A stretch of DNA of 64,000 bases from Haloactinomyces albus (GTDB taxonomy: Bacteria > Actinomycetota > Actinomycetes > Mycobacteriales > Pseudonocardiaceae), in assembly GCF_031458135.1 (NCBI RefSeq), contig NZ_JAVDXW010000001.1, forward strand, positions 3,596,001 through 3,660,000. The letters are read 5' to 3'. The notes beneath the pieces were generated by a model. That model saw only the letters and a program-made list of their open reading frames with translations. It was not told the origin of the DNA and ran no database searches. Shown piece by piece: positions 45,282 through 56,443 of this stretch; position 1 is the first letter of the stretch, and each line of letters starts with the position of its first letter. A program made the translations under genes and the position numbers.

Positions 45282-46628
45282 TCAGGTGGTGCCCGCACTG
45301 CCCGTATCGCTCTCGTGCGTTCCGGTGGTTCCGGCGTGGCCGTTGCCGGGCGGGGGCGTGCGGTCCGGTTCGCTGTCGTCCGAGGCCTCTCCTCGGGTTC
45401 CCGGCTGTTCACCCGATTCCTGTTCGTCCGGACTCTGCACACCCTGGTCGTCGTCCTCGCGCCCGGGGGTGGGCAGGTTCCACTTCGTGATGATGAACCG
45501 GAACAGGAAGTAGTAGACGACCGCGTATCCGAGTCCGATCGGGACCAGCCACAGCGGCCTGGTCGCGATGCCGAAGTTGAGCAGGTAGTCGATGGCTCCG
45601 GCTGAGAAGAAGAAGCCGGAGTGGACGTCCAGTGCGTTGACCAGAGCCATCGACGTGCCGGTGAGCCCGGCGTGGACCAACAGCAGCGGCCAGGCCACGA
45701 AGATGAACGAGAACTCCAGCGGCTCGGTGACCCCGGTGAGGAAGGAGGTCAGGGCGCCCGCGAGCATCACGCCGCCGACGAGCTTGCGCTGGGCGGGTTT
45801 GGCGCAGTGGTAGATGGCCAGGGCGGCTGCGGGCAGGGCGAACATGAAGATCGGGAAGAAACCGGTCATGAAGGTCCCGGCCGTGGGGTCACCGGCGAAG
45901 AACCGGGCGATGTCGCCGCGTTGTCCCTGGTAATCGCCGGTGAGGAACCAGACCACGGAGTTGGGGATGTGATGCAGGCCGACGGGCACGAGTAGCCGGT
46001 TGACGAAGCCGTAGATCCCGCCACCGGTTACCGCGCTGCCGGTGACGGCCTTGCCGAAGGCGGTCAGGCCTGCGTCGAAGAGCGGATAGATCAGTCCGAG
46101 GAGCACACCGGTGGCGAGCATGGCCAGCGAGGTGACGATGGGCACGAACCGGCGTCCACCGAAGAACGCGAGATAGGGCGGAAGTTTGACCCGGTGATAC
46201 CGCTGCCACAGGAAGGCCGCGGCCAAACCGGCGATGATGCCGCCCAGAACCCCGTAGGGACCTTTGTTGTAGACGGTGCCTGCCTCGGTGCCGGTCATCT
46301 CCCAGAGCACGCCCGCCAGCACCAGGTAGCCGACCGCGCCCGCCAGTGCGGTCGATCCGTCGGCCTTCCTGGCCATGCCGACGGCCACACCGACCGCGAA
46401 CAGCAGTGGGAGGTTGTTGAACAGTGCGCCCCCGGCGGCACCGATCACTCCGGCCACGGTGTCGAGACCGGGAATGGCACCGAGCAGGTCGTCCTGTCCC
46501 AGGCGCAGCGGCAGTGCTGCGGCGGGCAGGACCGCGATGGGCAGCATCAGGCTCCGCCCGAACCGCTGTAGCAGTGCGAAGCTCCTGCTTCTGCTACCGC
46601 TCGTTGCCGTGGGAGTTCCGGCGCTCAT
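45282..46628 (-). CDS. PTS permease EIIC, probably N-acetylglucosamine-type
   Basis: 448 residues with ~10 membrane segments. Family features: LMLPIAVLPAAALPLRLG, FFGGRRFVPI and LLVPVGLHHIPNSVVWFLTGDYQG-like loop; the WF after the histidines favours the NagE subgroup over glucose PtsG. It has no fused EIIB or EIIA; those are on the divergent transcript. Instead the last ~65 residues are a Glu/Asp/Gly/Thr-rich hydrophilic tail. The ATG at 46628 has GGGGAGG upstream. A DasR-like site lies in the shared promoter, which supports amino-sugar uptake. Confidence 0.9.
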   Translation of the reverse strand: MSAGTPTATSGSRSRSFALLQRFGRSLMLPIAVLPAAALPLRLGQDDLLGAIPGLDTVAGVIGAAGGALFNNLPLLFAVGVAVGMARKADGSTALAGAVGYLVLAGVLWEMTGTEAGTVYNKGPYGVLGGIIAGLAAAFLWQRYHRVKLPPYLAFFGGRRFVPIVTSLAMLATGVLLGLIYPLFDAGLTAFGKAVTGSAVTGGGIYGFVNRLLVPVGLHHIPNSVVWFLTGDYQGQRGDIARFFAGDPTAGTFMTGFFPIFMFALPAAALAIYHCAKPAQRKLVGGVMLAGALTSFLTGVTEPLEFSFIFVAWPLLLVHAGLTGTSMALVNALDVHSGFFFSAGAIDYLLNFGIATRPLWLVPIGLGYAVVYYFLFRFIITKWNLPTPGREDDDQGVQSPDEQESGEQPGTRGEASDDSEPDRTPPPGNGHAGTTGTHESDTGSAGTT

Positions 46629-46691
46629 GTTGCCTCCCCGGTGGAGAGATTCACGCGAACCTGTGCCCGCGCTCCGAAAAAGTTGGTACTG

Positions 46692-46707
46692 TCCGGTCTA
46701 AACCACT
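46692..46707. promoter_or_regulatory. DasR-like operator between divergent PTS genes
   Basis: TCCGGTCTAAACCACT matches 13 of 16 positions of the DasR-responsive element (ACTGGTCTAGACCACT), including 9 of 10 in the GGTCTAGACC core. It lies 64 bases upstream of the EIIC start and 148 bases upstream of the EIIB start. Confidence 0.7.
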
Positions 46708-46854
46708 TGGCAGTGACCATGCGACGTGGATCACCCGGTGTCAAGCGAATGCTTTTCACACTCGTCGGACGCCGGTGGTGAAAGATCCGTGTCCGGCTCT
46801 CTCGCCAGGCAGGAGATCGCGTGCACGGGGGTGCGGAAAGGTAAGGAGGTTGGG

Positions 46855-47091
46855 GTGGTCGAGGACAAAGCTGCCGCGATCCTGGCCGCGCTCGGCGGCG
46901 GGAACAATGTGGTCGAGATCGAGCCGTGCATCACGCGACTGCGTTGTGAGGTCGAGGACGGTTCCCGGGTGGACGAGACCGCGCTGAAATCGGCGGGAGC
47001 ACACGGAGTCATGCGCCAGGGTTCGGTGGTACAGGTCGTGGTGGGACCGGAAGCCGATACCCTCGCCGGGGACATCGAGGACCTGCTGTGA
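46855..47091 (+). CDS. PTS EIIB subunit, stand-alone (glucose/GlcNAc family)
   Basis: 78 residues, one EIIB domain of the glucose superfamily. Phospho-acceptor Cys25 is in EIEPCITRLR. The GTG at 46855 follows AAGGAGG (46843-46849) at ideal spacing; the open frame upstream to 46726 is not coding-like. It overlaps the EIIA gene by GTGA. Together with the divergent EIIC it makes a split permease, as in Streptomyces NagE2/NagF. Confidence 0.92.
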   Translation: MVEDKAAAILAALGGGNNVVEIEPCITRLRCEVEDGSRVDETALKSAGAHGVMRQGSVVQVVVGPEADTLAGDIEDLL

Positions 47092-47540
47092 GTATCGAGG
47101 TCGTCAGCCCGGTCAGCGGCCTGGCCGCACCGCTCGGTGAAGTCCCCGATCCGGTGTTCTCGCAGGCGATGGTGGGTCCCGGGATGGCGGTCAAACCCCG
47201 GGGCGGGCGCAGTGCTGCGGTGGCTCCGATCGCGGGCACTGTGGCCACCTTGCATCCGCACGCCTTCGTGATCTCGGCCGGGGAAGGTATCGCCATCCTG
47301 GTGCATCTGGGTATCGACACCGTCAAGCTCACCGGCGAGGGGTTCACGGTGCACGCCGCGCAGGGCGACACCGTCCGGGCGGGGCAGCGGATCGTGAGCT
47401 GGGACCCGACCGAGGTCGAGACCCACGGACTCTCCTCGGTGTGCCCCGTGGTGGCGCTGGAGGCCGGCACCGAGATGCTCGGTGATCTGCGTGAGGACGG
47501 CCAGGTCCTGGCCGGTGAAGCGGTATTCACGGTGGAATAG
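47088..47540 (+). CDS. crr: PTS EIIA subunit (Crr/glucose family)
   Basis: 150 residues. The two active-site histidines are His58 in HPHAF and His73 in LVHLGIDTVKL; the latter accepts phosphate from HPr. It passes phosphate to the EIIB encoded just upstream. Translationally coupled to EIIB. The single EIIA probably serves the EIIC across the divergent promoter. Confidence 0.94.
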   Translation: MSIEVVSPVSGLAAPLGEVPDPVFSQAMVGPGMAVKPRGGRSAAVAPIAGTVATLHPHAFVISAGEGIAILVHLGIDTVKLTGEGFTVHAAQGDTVRAGQRIVSWDPTEVETHGLSSVCPVVALEAGTEMLGDLREDGQVLAGEAVFTVE

Positions 47541-47549
47541 CACGGTGGG

Positions 47550-47583
47550 ATGGCACGGGTGTCGTCATGGCACGGGTGTCGTC
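47550..47583. repeat. Perfect 17-bp tandem repeat
   Basis: ATGGCACGGGTGTCGTC occurs twice head to tail between the EIIA gene and the prepilin peptidase gene. Confidence 0.9.
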
Positions 47584-47608
47584 CGACACGCGGGCGTTCA
47601 CGGGGTGA

Positions 47609-48298
47609 ATGGGCGCCATCGCGGGCTGCGCCCGCAATCCTGTGCGCATGTTCGGGACGGGAATCACGGTTGCATTCCTCGGTGGTATCGCGGGCCTGGG
47701 AGCGGGCCGGTGCGGGACGGAACTGCTCCGGAGGCTGCGGCGCGGAGTACGGCCGCCTGCGCTGTGCTGCGAAGGCGGTGTCGCGCTGCTGTGGGCCCTG
47801 GTGGCCGTCAGAATCGTGGCGGGTGCACTACCCCTGTGGTGGGCGGCGGTGCCGCTGTTGGTGGGCTGGCTCGCCGTGGTGCTCACCACCTGCGATCTGC
47901 TCGCGGGTCGCTTGCCGGACGCGCTGACGTTGAGCGCCTACCCCGCCACGGCCGCCGTGCTGGGACTGGCTGCTTGTGGCGGTGGGGTCCCCGGGATGGC
48001 TTCGCGAGCGCTGCTCGGCGTGGTGCTGTTCGCGGGCTCGTACGCGTGCGTACGGCTGGTGTCGCCGAGTGCGATGGGGGCGGGTGACGTGAAACTGGCG
48101 GGCAGCCTCGGGGCCGTCGCGGGTGCGGTGTCCCCGGGTGCGGTCCTGCTGACCATGGCCGCTGCCGCCGTGGTCACCATCGCGGCGGCAGGTGTGGCCC
48201 GGAGGGCGACCGTCCCCCACGGTCCCGCCATGCTGCTGCCCGCGTGGCTGGTCACGGCCTTTCCCTCGGCGACGTCCTGGCAAGCCGGTGCGTGGTGA
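47609..48298 (+). CDS. A24-family prepilin peptidase
   Basis: Aspartic membrane protease of the type IV prepilin peptidase family, 229 residues with ~6-7 membrane segments. The two catalytic aspartates are visible in [12 protein letters not shown] and in the GAGDVKLAG motif (GxGD). It lacks the N-terminal methylase domain with its zinc cysteines, so it is the short peptidase-only form. The start is uncertain: ATG 47609 or ATG 47648. The neighbour of aroC in mycobacteria is the same type; no pilin genes are in the window. Confidence 0.85.
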   Translation: MGAIAGCARNPVRMFGTGITVAFLGGIAGLGAGRCGTELLRRLRRGVRPPALCCEGGVALLWALVAVRIVAGALPLWWAAVPLLVGWLAVVLTTCDLLAGRLPDALTLSAYPATAAVLGLAACGGGVPGMASRALLGVVLFAGSYACVRLVSPSAMGAGDVKLAGSLGAVAGAVSPGAVLLTMAAAAVVTIAAAGVARRATVPHGPAMLLPAWLVTAFPSATSWQAGAW

Positions 48299-48378
48299 TG
48301 CGGCCCGAAGCATCCGCGCCGACAACCACCAACCCCCGGAGGGGACCGGGTTCCCCCGACCGTGGCAGGATTCCGGGT

Positions 48379-49583
48379 GTGCTGCGCTGGATGACCGCCG
48401 GAGAATCGCATGGCCCCGCCCTGGTTGCGGTGCTGGAGGGGATGGTGGCCGGAGTCGAGATCACCACCTCCGATATCGCCACCCAGCTTCAGCGTCGCAA
48501 ACTCGGCTTCGGCCGGAGCCCGCGGATGAATTTCGAGGCGGACGAGCTGGAGGTCATCGGCGGGCTCCGGCACGGCCGTACGCAGGGCGGACCGATCGCG
48601 ATTCGCATCGGCAACACCGAGTGGCCCAAGTGGGAACAGGTCATGGCCGCGGATCCGGTCGACCCCGAGGCGCTGGCCGCACTGGGACGCAATGAGCCCC
48701 TGACCCGGCCGCGGCCGGGTCACGCCGACCTGCCCGGTATGCAGAAGTACGGCTTCGACGAGTCGCGGCCCGTGCTGGAGCGGGCCAGCGCCCGCGAAAC
48801 CGCCGCGCGAGTGGCCGTCGGCACCGTGGCGCGGCATTTCCTGCGCCAGACGCTCGGAGTGGAGCTGGTCAGTCACGTGGTCGGTCTGGGCGGTGTCGAC
48901 GCCGACAGTGATCGGCTCCCCGGCCCGGAGGACCTCCCGGCCATCGACGACAACCCGGTGCGTGCTTTCGGCGACACCGTCACCGACAGGATGATGGCCG
49001 AGGTCGATGCGGCGAAGTCCGACGGCGACACCCTGGGGGGTGTGGTCGAGGTGATCGCCTACGGACTGCCACCGGGTGTGGGATCGCACGTGCACTGGGA
49101 TCGCAAGCTCGACGCACGGCTGGCCGCGGCGCTGATGAGCATCCAGGCGATCAAGGGTGTCGAGATCGGCGAGGGCTTCGCCAATGCACGGCGGCGCGGC
49201 AGCCGGGCCCACGACGAGATGTACCCATCCGGCGGGGCGAACTGGGTGAGCCGGGCAAGCAACCGTGCAGGTGGTCTCGAAGGCGGGATGACCAACGGAG
49301 AGCCCCTCATCGTGCGCGCGGCCAAGAAGCCGATCTCCAGCCTGCCCCGCGCGTTGGCCACGGTGGATGTGCGCACCGGTGAACCCGCTCAGGCGATGCA
49401 TCAGCGTTCCGATATCACCGCCGTTCCGCGCGCCGCCGTGGTCGCCGAGACAATGGTCGCTCTCGTACTGGCGGAAGCCGCGATGGAGAAGTTCGGTGGG
49501 GATTCGCTGGCCGAGACCCGGCGTAACGTCGAGGGGTACCTGACCTCGCTGGCCGAACGTGCCGACGACCGGAAGGGGCAGTG

Positions 49584-49584
<1 letters not shown>
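48379..49584 (+). CDS. aroC: Chorismate synthase
   Basis: Last step of the shikimate pathway, FMN-dependent (EPSP to chorismate). 401 residues, standard length. Signature segments are [40 protein letters not shown] and [13 protein letters not shown]. The GTG at 48379 gives the family start [11 protein letters not shown], with AGGA 8 bases upstream. Its stop shares one base with the aroK ATG (TGATG). Confidence 0.97.
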
Positions 49585-51713
<2,129 letters not shown>

Positions 51714-51717
51714 GTTC

Positions 51718-51723
51718 TAGGCT
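51718..51723 (+). promoter_or_regulatory. Leaderless-type -10 for pepQ
   Basis: TAGGCT is followed by 7 bases and then the ATG at 51731, the same geometry as at rarA. It would give pepQ-efp-nusB a promoter separate from the aro genes. Confidence 0.55.
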
Positions 51724-51730
51724 GCTCCGC

Positions 51731-52840
51731 ATGCCCGAATCGCACGGACACCGACGTACTGCCCTGCGTGCCCACCTTCGCGAGCGCGAGGTGGACGCGA
51801 TGCTCGTGACGGACCTGCTCAACATCAGGTACCTGACCGGCTTCACCGGATCCAACGCGGCGTTGCTGGTGCACGCCGAGGACGAGGCGACCGCCGAACG
51901 GCGCACCGTGCTCTGCACCGACGGCCGGTACCGGACCCAGGCGGGTGAGCAGGTCCCCGACCTCGACCACCTCATCGACCGGAGCAGCGCCCCGGCATTG
52001 GCCCGGCGTGTCGAGTCCGACATCGCTCACCACCGCCGGGTCGGATTCGAGAGTCAGCATGTCACCGTCGACGAGCTGGACGTGCTGGCCGAAGCGGCGG
52101 CTTCCGCGGAGCTGGTCCGCACGCCCGGCTTGGTCGAGCAGCTACGTCTGATCAAGGACGAGACCGAGGTCGAGGCGCTCCGAAGGGCCTGTACAGCCGC
52201 CGACCGAGCACTCGCCGACCTGATCGAGCGGGGTGGGCTGCGCCCGGGCCGAAGTGAACGGGAGGTCGCCAGGGATCTGGAGGCCCGGATGCTGGATCAC
52301 GGTGCGGCAGCTCCGTCGTTCGAGACGATCGTGGCCGCTGGTGCGAACTCGGCCGTGCCGCACCATCGTCCCGATGACACGGTCCTGGCGAACGGCGACT
52401 TCGTGAAGATGGACTTCGGCGCCCTCGTCGACGGCTACCACTCGGATATGACCCGGACGGTCGTGCTGGGGTCACCGGCGGAGTGGCAGCGAGAAATTTA
52501 CGATCTCGTCGCCGCAGCACAGGCCGCCGGGCGGGAGGCGGTCCGGACCGATGCCGACGTGCGGACGGTGGACAGCGCCGCGCGTACGGTGATCGCCGAC
52601 GCCGGATATGGTGAGCAGTTTCTGCACGGACTCGGCCACGGTGTCGGGCTGCAGATTCATGAGGCACCGGCCCTGTCCCAGCGCGGGAACGGTACGATCG
52701 GAAGCGGGATGGCGGTCACCGTTGAGCCCGGTGTGTACTTGCCGGGACACGGCGGCGTCCGCATCGAGGACACGCTGGTCGTGCGTCCGAGCACGCCGGA
52801 GCTGCTCACCCTGACGACGAAGGAACTCGTCGCCATCTAG
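51731..52840 (+). CDS. pepQ: Xaa-Pro dipeptidase/aminopeptidase (M24 family)
   Basis: 369 residues: creatinase-type N-terminal domain (~1-125) with [17 protein letters not shown], and a pita-bread metallopeptidase domain with the five metal ligands visible in [17 protein letters not shown] (two Asp), [13 protein letters not shown] (His), VTVEPGVY (Glu) and GVRIEDT (Glu). Removes residues N-terminal to proline. Its place next to efp, which helps ribosomes past proline runs, is conserved in actinobacteria. Probably leaderless. Confidence 0.93.
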   Translation: MPESHGHRRTALRAHLREREVDAMLVTDLLNIRYLTGFTGSNAALLVHAEDEATAERRTVLCTDGRYRTQAGEQVPDLDHLIDRSSAPALARRVESDIAHHRRVGFESQHVTVDELDVLAEAAASAELVRTPGLVEQLRLIKDETEVEALRRACTAADRALADLIERGGLRPGRSEREVARDLEARMLDHGAAAPSFETIVAAGANSAVPHHRPDDTVLANGDFVKMDFGALVDGYHSDMTRTVVLGSPAEWQREIYDLVAAAQAAGREAVRTDADVRTVDSAARTVIADAGYGEQFLHGLGHGVGLQIHEAPALSQRGNGTIGSGMAVTVEPGVYLPGHGGVRIEDTLVVRPSTPELLTLTTKELVAI

Positions 52841-52943
52841 GCAGCGGCATGCGTGCGCCCGAGCGCCGGCGAGCGGCGCACGTCGGCTTCGTAGCAGGCG
52901 ACACGACACACCCGCAGTCATCATCACAGGAGAGACCCCGACC

Positions 52944-53504
52944 GTGGCCACCACGAACGACCTCAAGAACGGGCTGGTGCTCAACCTCGACGGCCAGCTC
53001 TGGTCCGTGACGAGTTTCCAGCACGTCAAGCCCGGCAAGGGTGCGGCTTTCGTGCGCACCACTCTGAAGAATGTTCTGTCCGGCAAGGTGGTGGACAAGA
53101 CCTTCAACGCAGGGGTGAAGGTGGACACCGCCAATGTCGACCGCAGTGAGATGACCTACCTCTACAACGACGGCGCCGATTACGTGTTCATGGAGCCCGA
53201 CACGTATGACCAGGTCGGAGTATCGCCGGAGGTGGTCGGCACCGCGGCCGATTACATGCTGGAGAACAGCACCGTGGTCGTCGCCCGTCACGAGGGCGAG
53301 CCGCTCTACGTCGAGCTTCCCGCATCCGTGGAGTTGCGGGTCTCACACACCGACCCGGGGGTGCAGGGCGACCGTTCCACGGGCGGCAGCAAGCCCGCCG
53401 AGTTGGAAACAGGGGCGGAGATCCAGGTCCCGCTGTTCATCGAGACCGACGAGAAGATCAAGGTGGACCCGCGCGACGGCCGTTACCTCGGTCGCGTCAA
53501 GTGA
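52944..53504 (+). CDS. efp: Translation elongation factor P
   Basis: Relieves ribosome stalling at consecutive prolines. 186 residues in three beta domains, normal length. The tip loop reads PGKGA with Lys32; actinobacterial EF-P usually has PGKGP and works with unmodified lysine. No epmA/epmB or ymfI-type modification gene is seen in the window. The GTG at 52944 has AGGAGAG upstream. Confidence 0.97.
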   Translation: MATTNDLKNGLVLNLDGQLWSVTSFQHVKPGKGAAFVRTTLKNVLSGKVVDKTFNAGVKVDTANVDRSEMTYLYNDGADYVFMEPDTYDQVGVSPEVVGTAADYMLENSTVVVARHEGEPLYVELPASVELRVSHTDPGVQGDRSTGGSKPAELETGAEIQVPLFIETDEKIKVDPRDGRYLGRVK

Positions 53505-53561
53505 TGGGTTTCGTGACCGCACTCGCGGACCGGGACCACACAGCCGGAAAGAGAGTGTGAG

Positions 53562-54047
53562 TTGGGCACGCGAAACCAGGCCCGCAAACGCGCGGTGGAA
53601 GTTCTCTACGAGGCCGACCTGCGTGAACTCGATCCGCAGGAAATCCTGGCCGAACGGGTCGGTTCGACCGAGGTTCCGGCCGTCCAGGAGTACACGATCA
53701 GCCTCGTCTCGGGGATCGCGGAGCATCGCCCGCGCATCGACGAGCTGATCGTCGAGCACGCCGAAGGCTGGACGTTGTCGCGCATGCCCATCGTGGACAG
53801 GGCCGTGCTGCGCCTGGGGCTGTTCGAACTGCTGTGGGGCGAGGACGTTCCCGCGCCCGTGGCGATCAACGAGGCCGTGGAACTGGTCAAGGCACTGTCC
53901 ACCGATGATTCACCGCGCTTCGTCAACGGTGTTCTCGGCCGTCTGGCGGGGATCAGTGATCGCTTGCGCCGTTCCTTGTCCGGTGCGGAACACAGCACCG
54001 ACGAGGAGCGCGAGCGCGGTCTTGAGCAGGGCGCTGACCAAGGCTGA
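53562..54047 (+). CDS. nusB: Transcription antitermination factor NusB
   Basis: Works with NusE (S10) in rRNA antitermination. 161 residues, all-helical; RNQARKRAVEVLYEADLR at the N-terminus and the NEAVELVKALSTDDSPRFVNGVLG end are typical. The TTG at 53562 gives the standard start GTRNQARK; GGAAAGAG lies upstream. A Glu-rich C-terminal tail (~140-161) extends beyond the core. A strong hairpin follows, separating it from convergent bldD. Confidence 0.95.
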   Translation: MGTRNQARKRAVEVLYEADLRELDPQEILAERVGSTEVPAVQEYTISLVSGIAEHRPRIDELIVEHAEGWTLSRMPIVDRAVLRLGLFELLWGEDVPAPVAINEAVELVKALSTDDSPRFVNGVLGRLAGISDRLRRSLSGAEHSTDEERERGLEQGADQG

Positions 54048-54064
54048 TCAGCCCCACACCGGTG

Positions 54065-54097
54065 GCCCCGCATCCATGCGGAAGATGGATGCGGGGC
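54065..54097. terminator. Bidirectional terminator between nusB and bldD
   Basis: A perfect 13-bp stem (54065-54077 with 54085-54097; CCCCGCATCCAT core) and a 7-base loop lie between convergent genes. Confidence 0.8.
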
Positions 54098-54104
54098 GGG
54101 ACCG

Positions 54105-54593
54105 TCACTCCTCCCGTGCCGGACGGGCTTCGGGCGGGAGTACTCCCCAGTCGATGAGCTGCTCGGTCAGCTCACCCGGTGTCATGTCGTAGATGATGGC
54201 CAGCGATCGCAGGTCCTCGGTGCGGATCGACAGGATCTTGCCGTTGTAGTCACCGCGCTGGCTCTGGATGGTGGCGGCGTACCGGGCCAGCGGTCCCACC
54301 TTTTCCGCGGGCAGCTGCTGCAGTCGCTCCAGGTTGATGACGACCTTTGTCGCCGGCTCGGCACCGGAGGGAATGCGGCCCTCCGGCAGGAGCTCGGCCA
54401 CCGGCACGCCGTAGAAGTCGGCCAGCTCGGCGAGCTTCTGCACGGTCACCGCTCGGTCACCACGTTCATAGGACCCGACGACCACGGCCTTCCACCGTCC
54501 GCCTGACTTCTGCTCGACACCGTGCAGCGAGAGACCCTGCTGCTGGCGGATAGCGCGGAGCTTGCTGCCCAGCGCCTTGGCGTAGTCGCCCAT
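54105..54593 (-). CDS. bldD: Developmental master regulator BldD
   Basis: 162 residues. The XRE-type DNA-binding domain (~5-70) contains GLSLHGVEQKSGGRWKAVVV and SYERGDRAVTVQKLAELADF, which are hallmarks of BldD. The C-terminal domain has the c-di-GMP-binding signature R113-G-D115-x8-R124-T-E-D127 (RxD-x8-RxxD). In Streptomyces, tetrameric c-di-GMP drives BldD dimerisation and repression of sporulation genes. The location between nusB and the pyr operon is the same as in Streptomyces. The conserved binding motif argues that c-di-GMP control is kept here. Confidence 0.95.
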   Translation of the reverse strand: MGDYAKALGSKLRAIRQQQGLSLHGVEQKSGGRWKAVVVGSYERGDRAVTVQKLAELADFYGVPVAELLPEGRIPSGAEPATKVVINLERLQQLPAEKVGPLARYAATIQSQRGDYNGKILSIRTEDLRSLAIIYDMTPGELTEQLIDWGVLPPEARPAREE

Positions 54594-54623
54594 GTGGCGT
54601 TTCTCCGTTTCATTCGCCCCGTC

Positions 54624-54629
54624 AGCCTA
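54624..54629 (-). promoter_or_regulatory. -10 element candidate for bldD
   Basis: On the minus strand TAGGCT lies 31-36 bases upstream of the bldD start, fitting the TANNNT pattern. No clear -35 is visible. Confidence 0.35.
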
Positions 54630-54784
54630 GTGTAGTTGCCGGGGAGGAACGCTCAGTATTGATACGGAGAGTAATATTCGCTCGTGTACGTCACCAGGTC
54701 AAGTTGGTCTTGGGGTAAGGGTGGTGCGCGTCGCACTACACCTGCCGTCGGATTGACCAACCGGCGCTGATAACGTACAGGGTA

Positions 54785-54814
54785 AGCCCGGCAGCTGCCG
54801 GGCTCCAGGTTTTT
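54785..54814 (+). terminator. Perfect palindrome followed by T-run in the pyrR leader
   Basis: AGCCCGGCAGCTGCCGGGCT (54785-54804) is a 20-bp perfect palindrome followed after five bases by TTTTT (54810-54814). It resembles an attenuator terminator upstream of pyrR. TTGACC (54753-54758) with TACAGG (54776-54781) is a possible promoter just before it, in which case the palindrome would be at the transcript start and could be an operator instead. Confidence 0.5.
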
Positions 54815-54849
54815 CGACGAATCGGGCTTTTCGACGACCCATCCTTTAA

Positions 54850-54881
54850 GGACCCGTCCGGTGAGGCGGAGAAGGAGGTCC
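54850..54881 (+). promoter_or_regulatory. PyrR-binding hairpin sequestering the pyrR ribosome-binding site
   Basis: The segment 54855-54868 reads CGTCCGGTGAGGCG and contains the full conserved core UCCNGNGAGGY of PyrR-binding RNA. It is closed by GGACC (54850-54854) pairing with GGTCC (54877-54881), which covers the end of the AAGGAGG ribosome-binding site (54872-54878). The pyrR GTG is at 54885. Binding by PyrR with UMP should stabilise the hairpin and block translation, as described for mycobacterial pyr operons. Confidence 0.8.
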
Positions 54882-54884
54882 ACC

Positions 54885-55511
54885 GTGGCGCCACGCCAAC
54901 AGGCGGGCGCGGCGGACCCGGCAGGGCAGCGGGAGCTGCTCTCCGCCGGTGACGTTGCGCGTACGATCGCCAGGATCGCACATCAGATCATCGAGAAGAC
55001 AGCCCTCGACACCGGCAATGACAACGTCATTCTGCTCGGTGTGCCGACCAGGGGTGCGCCGCTGGCCGAGCGGCTGGGTTCCCGCATTGCCGAATTCAGC
55101 GGTGTGACCGTGCCCACCGGGGTGCTCGACATCACGCTCTACCGCGACGATCTCAGGCAGCAGCCGAACCGCCCGCTGGAACCCAGCAGTGTTCCGGACG
55201 GCGGCGTGGATGGCGCTCTCGTGGTGCTCGTCGACGACGTGCTGTTCTCCGGCCGCACTGTCCGCTCCGCGCTCGACGCACTGCGCGACCAGGGCCGCCC
55301 GCGCGCCGTCCAGCTGGCCGTGCTGGTCGATCGCGGGCATCGGGAACTGCCCATCCGAGCCGACTACGTGGGCAAGAACGTGCCGACCGCACGCAGCGAG
55401 GATGTCGCCGTGCGGCTGACCGAGGTCGACGGAACGGACGGTGTGCTGCTGCGCCGCCCGGAGCAGGCGGGGCGCCAGGAGCACGGGGAATCCCGGGGGG
55501 AGAAGCAGTGA
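54885..55511 (+). CDS. pyrR: PyrR: pyr operon RNA-binding regulator / uracil phosphoribosyltransferase
   Basis: 208 residues. The PRPP-binding motif [12 protein letters not shown] is at ~115-125, and [11 protein letters not shown] is the conserved early motif. Binds pyr mRNA with UMP/UTP to reduce expression, and has some UPRTase activity in the family. The GTG at 54885 follows AAGGAGG, which is buried in its own binding hairpin, implying autoregulation. A Glu/Arg/Gln-rich C-terminal tail of ~20 residues is extra. The stop overlaps pyrB. Confidence 0.96.
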   Translation: MAPRQQAGAADPAGQRELLSAGDVARTIARIAHQIIEKTALDTGNDNVILLGVPTRGAPLAERLGSRIAEFSGVTVPTGVLDITLYRDDLRQQPNRPLEPSSVPDGGVDGALVVLVDDVLFSGRTVRSALDALRDQGRPRAVQLAVLVDRGHRELPIRADYVGKNVPTARSEDVAVRLTEVDGTDGVLLRRPEQAGRQEHGESRGEKQ

Positions 55512-56443
55512 TGCGGCACCTGTTGTCCGCCGAAGGACTCGATGCCGACACCGCCACGGGGGTGCTGGACACTGCGGATGCCCTCAAACGAACGCTGTTC
55601 GGGCGGGAGGTTCGCAAGCTGCCGACCCTGCGCGGGCGCACCGTGGTGACCATGTTCTACGAGAACTCCACCCGGACACGGGTGTCGTTCGAGGTCGCAG
55701 GCAAGTGGATGAGCGCCGATGTGATCAACGTGTCGGCCTCGGGGTCGTCGACGAGCAAGGGCGAGTCGCTGCGGGACACCGCGCTGACCCTCTCGGCGGC
55801 GGGAGCCGACTGCGTGATCGTGCGGCACCCCGCCTCCGGTGCCGCCCACCGGCTCGCCGGGTGGCTCGACGAAGCGGGCACCCAGGTGGTCAATGCGGGC
55901 GACGGCATGCACGAGCACCCCACCCAGGCACTGCTGGACGCGGCGACACTGCGGGAACGGCTGGGGGAGGTGGCCGGACGGCGCATCGCGATCGTCGGTG
56001 ACCTCCTGCACAGCAGGGTCGCCCGCTCCAATGTGCATCTGCTGCGCACGCTCGGTGCGCAGGTGGTACTCGTCGCGCCGCCGACGCTGACTCCCAGCGG
56101 CGTGCAGGACTGGGGCGCCGAGATCAGCCACGAGCTCGACCCGGTGCTTGCCGGTGTGGACGCGGTGATGCTGCTGCGCGTACAGGCCGAACGCATGCAC
56201 GGCGGATTCTTCCCCTCGCAGCGGGAGTACTCGATCGCCTACGGCATGAACGAGGCCAGGCTGGGCATGCTGCCGGAGCACGCGGTGGTGCTGCATCCCG
56301 GGCCGATGCTGCGGGGCATGGAGATCGCGCCGGATGTGGCCGACTCGCCGCGCGCGGCCGTGACCGAGCAGGTCCGCAACGGGGTCCATGTCCGGATGGC
56401 GGTCCTGTATCACCTGCTGGCCGGAGAGGAGATGGCGGCGTGA
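55511..56443 (+). CDS. pyrB: Aspartate carbamoyltransferase catalytic subunit
   Basis: Joins carbamoyl phosphate to aspartate. 310 residues. The carbamoyl-phosphate motif STRTR is in [21 protein letters not shown] and the C-terminal HPGPMLRG are present. No pyrI regulatory subunit gene is nearby, as in other actinobacteria. ATG 55511 shares a base with the pyrR stop (TGATG); GTG 55508 is possible. Overlaps pyrC by GTGA. Confidence 0.97.
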   Translation: MRHLLSAEGLDADTATGVLDTADALKRTLFGREVRKLPTLRGRTVVTMFYENSTRTRVSFEVAGKWMSADVINVSASGSSTSKGESLRDTALTLSAAGADCVIVRHPASGAAHRLAGWLDEAGTQVVNAGDGMHEHPTQALLDAATLRERLGEVAGRRIAIVGDLLHSRVARSNVHLLRTLGAQVVLVAPPTLTPSGVQDWGAEISHELDPVLAGVDAVMLLRVQAERMHGGFFPSQREYSIAYGMNEARLGMLPEHAVVLHPGPMLRGMEIAPDVADSPRAAVTEQVRNGVHVRMAVLYHLLAGEEMAA

